A program made the translations under genes and the position numbers. Positions 6,298 to 8,906 of a stretch of DNA of 8,906 bases are shown piece after piece. The DNA comes from an uncultured cyanobacterium (GTDB lineage Bacteria; Cyanobacteriota; Cyanobacteriia; Pseudanabaenales; Pseudanabaenaceae): positions 1 to 8,906 of the forward strand of contig CAIJEA010000147.1 of the NCBI GenBank assembly GCA_903819605.1. Direction: 5' to 3'. Below the pieces are notes generated by a model. The model had not been told where the DNA came from. It did not search any database and saw nothing but the letters and a program-made list of their open reading frames with translations. Each line of letters begins with the position of its first letter. Within the stretch, counting starts at the first letter, position 1.

Positions 6298-6987
6298 ATG
6301 ACCACACTTCTCTCTGTACAAAAAACTGACACAGACCTCAAGACTGATGTGCTTGCTGAACTCAAATATGAGCCGAGCATCAAAGTCACAGACATTGGTG
6401 TTTTAGTCAAAGATGGAACGGTGACTCTCAATGGCTATGCAACTAGCTCTAACGAGAAATGGCAAGCCGTGCAAGCAACTAGACGGGTTGCAGGTGTAAA
6501 GGCGATCGCGGATGACATCGCGATCAATTTGCCAAGTTCCTCGCTCCACACAGATGGAGACATTGCCACATCTGCGGCACACCACATCGATTGGTTCACC
6601 TCAATTCCGAGAGGAGCCATTAAGGTAACGGTTAGTGATGCTTGGATCACCCTTGAAGGAGAGGTCGAGTGGCAATACCTAAAGAGTTCTGCTGAAAACT
6701 TCCTGTACAACCTTTTGGGCGTTAAAGGAGTGTCTAATCTAATCACGGTCAAGCCTAGATTGAAGGCAACCGACATTAACAATGACATTAGAGCTGCCTT
6801 CAAACGTAGTGCGTTGCTAGATGCTAACAAGATCCGTGTTGAAACCACTGGGAACAAAGTGACGCTTCATGGCAAGGTTCGTAACTATGCTGAGCTAGAT
6901 GAAGCCGAACGAGTTGCATGGGGCGCACCAGGAGTACATTCTGTGGACAATCAACTCAAGGTGGAGTGGTATAGATTTGAATCGTAA
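6298..6987 (+). CDS. Three-BON-domain protein, paralogue 2
   Basis: A 229-residue protein collinear with the product of 4747-5433 and about 68% identical to it by hand alignment, with one extra residue near the N-terminus. The three BON domains (about 10-79, 85-153 and 157-225) keep the GTVTLNG, AWITLEG and GNKVTLHG strands. The first domain is the best conserved (KYEPS, KVTDIGVLVK, GVKAIADDI), and the N-terminus and third domain diverge most. No signal peptide, so probably cytoplasmic. The start is firm: an in-frame TAA lies directly before the ATG (6295-6297), and AAGAG at 6287-6291 is a modest ribosome binding site. A hairpin follows the stop codon. Likely a stress- or membrane-associated protein; the partner is unknown. 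Confidence 0.9.
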   Translation: MTTLLSVQKTDTDLKTDVLAELKYEPSIKVTDIGVLVKDGTVTLNGYATSSNEKWQAVQATRRVAGVKAIADDIAINLPSSSLHTDGDIATSAAHHIDWFTSIPRGAIKVTVSDAWITLEGEVEWQYLKSSAENFLYNLLGVKGVSNLITVKPRLKATDINNDIRAAFKRSALLDANKIRVETTGNKVTLHGKVRNYAELDEAERVAWGAPGVHSVDNQLKVEWYRFES

Positions 6988-6989
6988 TG

Positions 6990-7018
6990 TTAGGAGCAGC
7001 GCGAAGCGCTGCCCCTAA
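6990..7018 (+). terminator. Hairpin after BON gene 2
   Basis: GCAGCGC (6996-7002), a GAA loop and GCGCTGC (7006-7012) form the core. TTAGG (6990-6994) and CCTAA (7014-7018) extend the stem after one mismatch. It starts 3 bases after the stop codon. There is no T tract, so a factor-independent terminator is only one possibility. Confidence 0.5.
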
Positions 7019-7073
7019 ACGTAAAATCCTTAGCAATAGAGTTTTGGAATAATCCAGTCGAGAGAGATTCAAC

Positions 7074-7634
7074 ATGAGCGTTACTGAGTACGACGATACT
7101 GATGAGCAAGTTATTGGCTCTGGATGGATAACCGCGATCGCTATTGTAACGATCGTGTTGGGTATTATTGCGATCGCATTTCCCTTCTTTGCGACCATCG
7201 CTTCAACTGTCCTATTCGGTTGGGTATTCATCTTTGCTGGGATTGCCCAAATCGCCTATGCCTTTCAGTCAAGAGGTGCAGGGAAAATCGTTTGGAAAAT
7301 GATTCTCGGTCTTTTATATCTCTTTTCTGGGATTTTTGTAATGATCAATCCGATCGAAGGAGCATTTGCTTTCACGATCGTATTGGGTATTACCATTTTC
7401 TTGCAAGGAATGATTCAGGTATCGCTAGCTTTTCAAATGCGTTGGCTCTCTCCTAACTGGGGATGGATGCTTGTAAGTGGATTGATTGGCATCATTTTCG
7501 GTATTTTTGTTTGGTCTAGCTCTCCGCTCAGTGCTGTCTGGCTAATTGGCACTCTAATAGGAATTAATCTCTTGTTTGACGGGATTTGGATGCTAACTCT
7601 ACATTCAGGTGAGAAGGTGACTATTTCACGTTAG
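7074..7634 (+). CDS. HdeD/DUF308 family membrane protein
   Basis: A 186-residue protein with a short acidic N-terminus (EYDDTDEQ) and six predicted membrane helices at about 17-38, 41-64, 74-92, 97-119, 129-148 and 154-176. The arrangement is three repeated helix pairs with glycine-rich LG/SGI turns, as in the HdeD/DUF308 family. HdeD in E. coli is an inner membrane protein linked to acid resistance at high cell density; the molecular activity of the family is not known. The start at 7074 follows a GAGAGA (7060-7065) 8 bases upstream. It sits 86 bases after BON2 and 78 bases before the GSP17M-like gene, with no strong terminator on the downstream side, so co-transcription with the latter is possible. 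Confidence 0.87.
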   Translation: MSVTEYDDTDEQVIGSGWITAIAIVTIVLGIIAIAFPFFATIASTVLFGWVFIFAGIAQIAYAFQSRGAGKIVWKMILGLLYLFSGIFVMINPIEGAFAFTIVLGITIFLQGMIQVSLAFQMRWLSPNWGWMLVSGLIGIIFGIFVWSSSPLSAVWLIGTLIGINLLFDGIWMLTLHSGEKVTISR

Positions 7635-7698
7635 AACATTAGATATTTCAATCTCATTAAACTTTTGCAGTTCTCAAAGCAAATCAAAATCACAATAT

Positions 7699-7705
7699 AA
7701 GGAAG
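7699..7705 (+). promoter_or_regulatory. Ribosome binding site of the GSP17M-like gene
   Basis: AAGGAAG, 7 bases before the ATG at 7713, is among the strongest Shine-Dalgarno matches in the window. Confidence 0.65.
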
Positions 7706-7712
7706 TAAAATC

Positions 7713-8252
7713 ATGACATATCCACATTCAGTTATTGGTCATTTTCCCTCTCATGTAGAAGCAGAAAAGGTGGTACTAGAGCTACAAAAACAGGGCTTTG
7801 ACATCCAAAAGCTTTCGATTGTTGGCAAAGACTACGAGACAGCAGAACAGGTTCGTGGATTTCTAACTTGGAAAGATACAGCCAAAGCTGGAGCCGCAGG
7901 AGGTGTTTATTGGGGTAGTTTCTTTGGCGGTCTATTTGGGATTTTAGCAGGAGCAGGAGTACTCTTCATTCCTGGAATGGGTCCTATTGTAGTTGCTGGA
8001 CCTATTGCTGGGGTTCTAGCTGGTTGGTTGGAAGGAACGATTGTTGGAGGCGCTGGTGCAGCGGCTGTAGGGGGGCTAGCAGGAGCGTTGGGCGGATTAG
8101 GAATTCCCAGCAATGAGGTGCTGAAGTATGAGGCTAAAATCCAAGCAGGTGAGTTCATCATTATTGTCACAGGTAGCGATGATGATGTCAGGCAGGCAAG
8201 GCAAATTTTCGACAGAATCAATAGTGACAAGAATAGGCTGGTCGCTGCTTAG
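7713..8252 (+). CDS. General stress protein 17M-like protein with glycine-rich hydrophobic core
   Basis: A 179-residue protein. The N-terminal part (about 5-45: VIGHFPSHVEAEKVVLELQ, then GFDIQKLSIVGKDY) matches the small alpha/beta fold seen in Bacillus general stress protein 17M (YflT) and in DUF1269-type proteins. The middle (about 58-130) is a Gly/Ala-rich hydrophobic stretch (GGLFGILAGAGVLF and GGAGAAAVGGLAGALGG) resembling glycine-zipper membrane segments. The C-terminus (about 136-172: KYEAKIQAGEFIIIVTGSDDD, then ARQIF) completes the soluble fold. Family members are typically induced by heat, salt or general stress, but the activity is unknown. Membrane association through the glycine-rich part is inferred. 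It shares a stress theme with the HdeD and BON neighbours. Confidence 0.85.
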   Translation: MTYPHSVIGHFPSHVEAEKVVLELQKQGFDIQKLSIVGKDYETAEQVRGFLTWKDTAKAGAAGGVYWGSFFGGLFGILAGAGVLFIPGMGPIVVAGPIAGVLAGWLEGTIVGGAGAAAVGGLAGALGGLGIPSNEVLKYEAKIQAGEFIIIVTGSDDDVRQARQIFDRINSDKNRLVAA

Positions 8253-8292
8253 GTCTCTAAGAACCCATTTAACAATTGTCATCTAAAACTTG

Positions 8293-8413
8293 TGTTACGT
8301 GGAAGGCTGTAAAGCCCTCACCCTTAGCCCCTCTCCCGCACTAGATGGGAACAAGAAATAATATGGGTTTTGCTCGCCTTCTCCTGCGGGAGAAGGGGTT
8401 GGGGGATGAGGGT
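8293..8413. repeat. Palindromic repeat element, copy B
   Basis: Same family and orientation as 5445-5584: both begin TGTTACGT, contain TAAAGCCC and AAATAATATG, and end in GGATGAGGGT. The foldback is clearer here: CCCGCA (8335-8340) faces TGCGGG (8385-8390), and CCCTCA with AGCCCCT on the left face AGGGGTT and GAGGG on the right. The flanking terminal inverted repeat of copy A is not preserved at the right end, so this copy looks partly decayed. It occupies most of the spacer between the GSP17M-like and flavoprotein genes. Confidence 0.72.
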
Positions 8414-8498
8414 ATCTAGACAATTCTTACAGTCGATACATAACTAGTTCTTAACTAAGTTTTTACCATGTGTCAGTATTTCATAATGGAGAAAGAAT

Positions 8499-8906
8499 AT
8501 GTCCAATACAATAGTCGGAACATTAGAAATTCCTCAAAGATTACTTGCATCTGAGACTCTCCCGACTTTAATTTTAGGTGGGGGATTTACAGGCTTATTC
8601 ACAGCATTACATTTGAGTCGTCAGCATTATACAACTCCCACAATTCTAATCGATCGCGAATGGAGTTTTATCTTTAAACCCCTATTGTATGAGGTTCTCA
8701 GTGGTGAGATGAACATGCAGTTTATTAGCCACCGCTATGATTCTCTTTTGCATAAGAGTGGGATTACCTTCATTCGAGATGAGGTGCAATCGATTGACCT
8801 ACAGCAACGACAGGTTCGCTTAGATTCTGGATTGCATTATACCTACAGTAATCTAGTGCTATCGCTCGGTGGTGTGGTGAGCTACTTTGGTATTAAAGGA
8901 GCCAAA
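8499..8906 (+). CDS. Type II NADH dehydrogenase-like FAD-dependent oxidoreductase, 3' end outside the window
   Basis: Only the first 136 residues are present; the reading frame is open to the window end. After a variable leader of about 22 residues comes the FAD-binding Rossmann motif TLILGGGFTGLFTALHLS (23-40; G27, G29 and G32). IDRE (51-54) follows at the end of the second strand, where the acidic residue contacts the FAD ribose. FIFKPLLYEVLSGE (57-70) and LVLSLGGVVSYFGIKGA (119-135) are typical of NDH-2 enzymes, which pass electrons from NAD(P)H to quinone at the membrane surface without pumping protons. The start is supported by GGAGAAAG (8488-8495) and an in-frame TAA at 8484-8486. Cyanobacteria carry several such genes (ndbA, ndbB, ndbC); which one this is, or whether it is a different flavoprotein, cannot be told from the fragment. 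Confidence 0.88.
   Translation, partial: MSNTIVGTLEIPQRLLASETLPTLILGGGFTGLFTALHLSRQHYTTPTILIDREWSFIFKPLLYEVLSGEMNMQFISHRYDSLLHKSGITFIRDEVQSIDLQQRQVRLDSGLHYTYSNLVLSLGGVVSYFGIKGAK

Noticed and set aside
6435..6857. Minus-strand ORF of 140 codons opposite BON gene 2
   Set aside because: Antisense shadow of a strongly conserved BON coding frame, with no upstream ribosome binding site or recognisable domain.
7124..7456. Alternative + frame ORF of 110 codons within the HdeD-like gene
   Set aside because: Fully overlapped by a clear six-helix membrane protein in another frame. The peptide is rich in Cys, Arg and Asp with no family resemblance.

Overview
The window looks like a chromosome segment from a cyanobacterium. 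The main sign is the many copies of the octamer GCGATCGC (HIP1), for example at 25-32 and repeatedly through the isocitrate dehydrogenase and SulP genes. The gene content and the small palindromic repeats between genes agree with this. A Pseudanabaena-like filamentous lineage would fit, but that is an impression and not something the sequence proves. All recognisable genes lie on the + strand.

Left part (1-4400): two metabolic or transport genes with no evident link to each other. The first encodes a full-length monomeric-type NADP-dependent isocitrate dehydrogenase (154-2385). All the family's substrate-, metal- and cofactor-binding residues I could check are present. The second encodes a SulP anion transporter with a C-terminal STAS domain (2607-4346), followed by a perfect 20-bp stem hairpin. 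The spacers hold nested inverted repeats.

Middle spacer (4347-4746): no convincing gene. It holds a 120-bp imperfect nested palindrome (4445-4564), a 29-bp block that reappears upstream of the second BON gene, and a small palindrome within a direct repeat (4700-4731) just before the first BON gene.

Right part (4747-8906): a run of genes that looks like a stress or envelope module. In order they are a three-BON-domain protein, a small charged coiled-coil protein, a second three-BON-domain protein (about two-thirds identical to the first), a six-helix HdeD/DUF308 membrane protein, a general-stress-protein-17M-like protein with a glycine-rich hydrophobic core, and the start of a type II NADH dehydrogenase-like flavoprotein that runs off the window. 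The BON paralogues have no signal peptide, so they are probably cytoplasmic. Most spacers in this run hold hairpins or palindromic elements, so several transcription units are more likely than one tight operon.

Mobile and repeat DNA: an 84-bp MITE-like element (6085-6168) has 16-bp terminal inverted repeats and a perfect 5-bp flanking direct repeat (TATGT). A second palindromic repeat family occurs twice in the same orientation (5445-5584 and 8293-8413), bracketing the coiled-coil, BON2, HdeD and GSP17M-like genes. The best candidate for something undescribed is this bracketed cluster, and in particular the coiled-coil gene sandwiched between the two BON paralogues.
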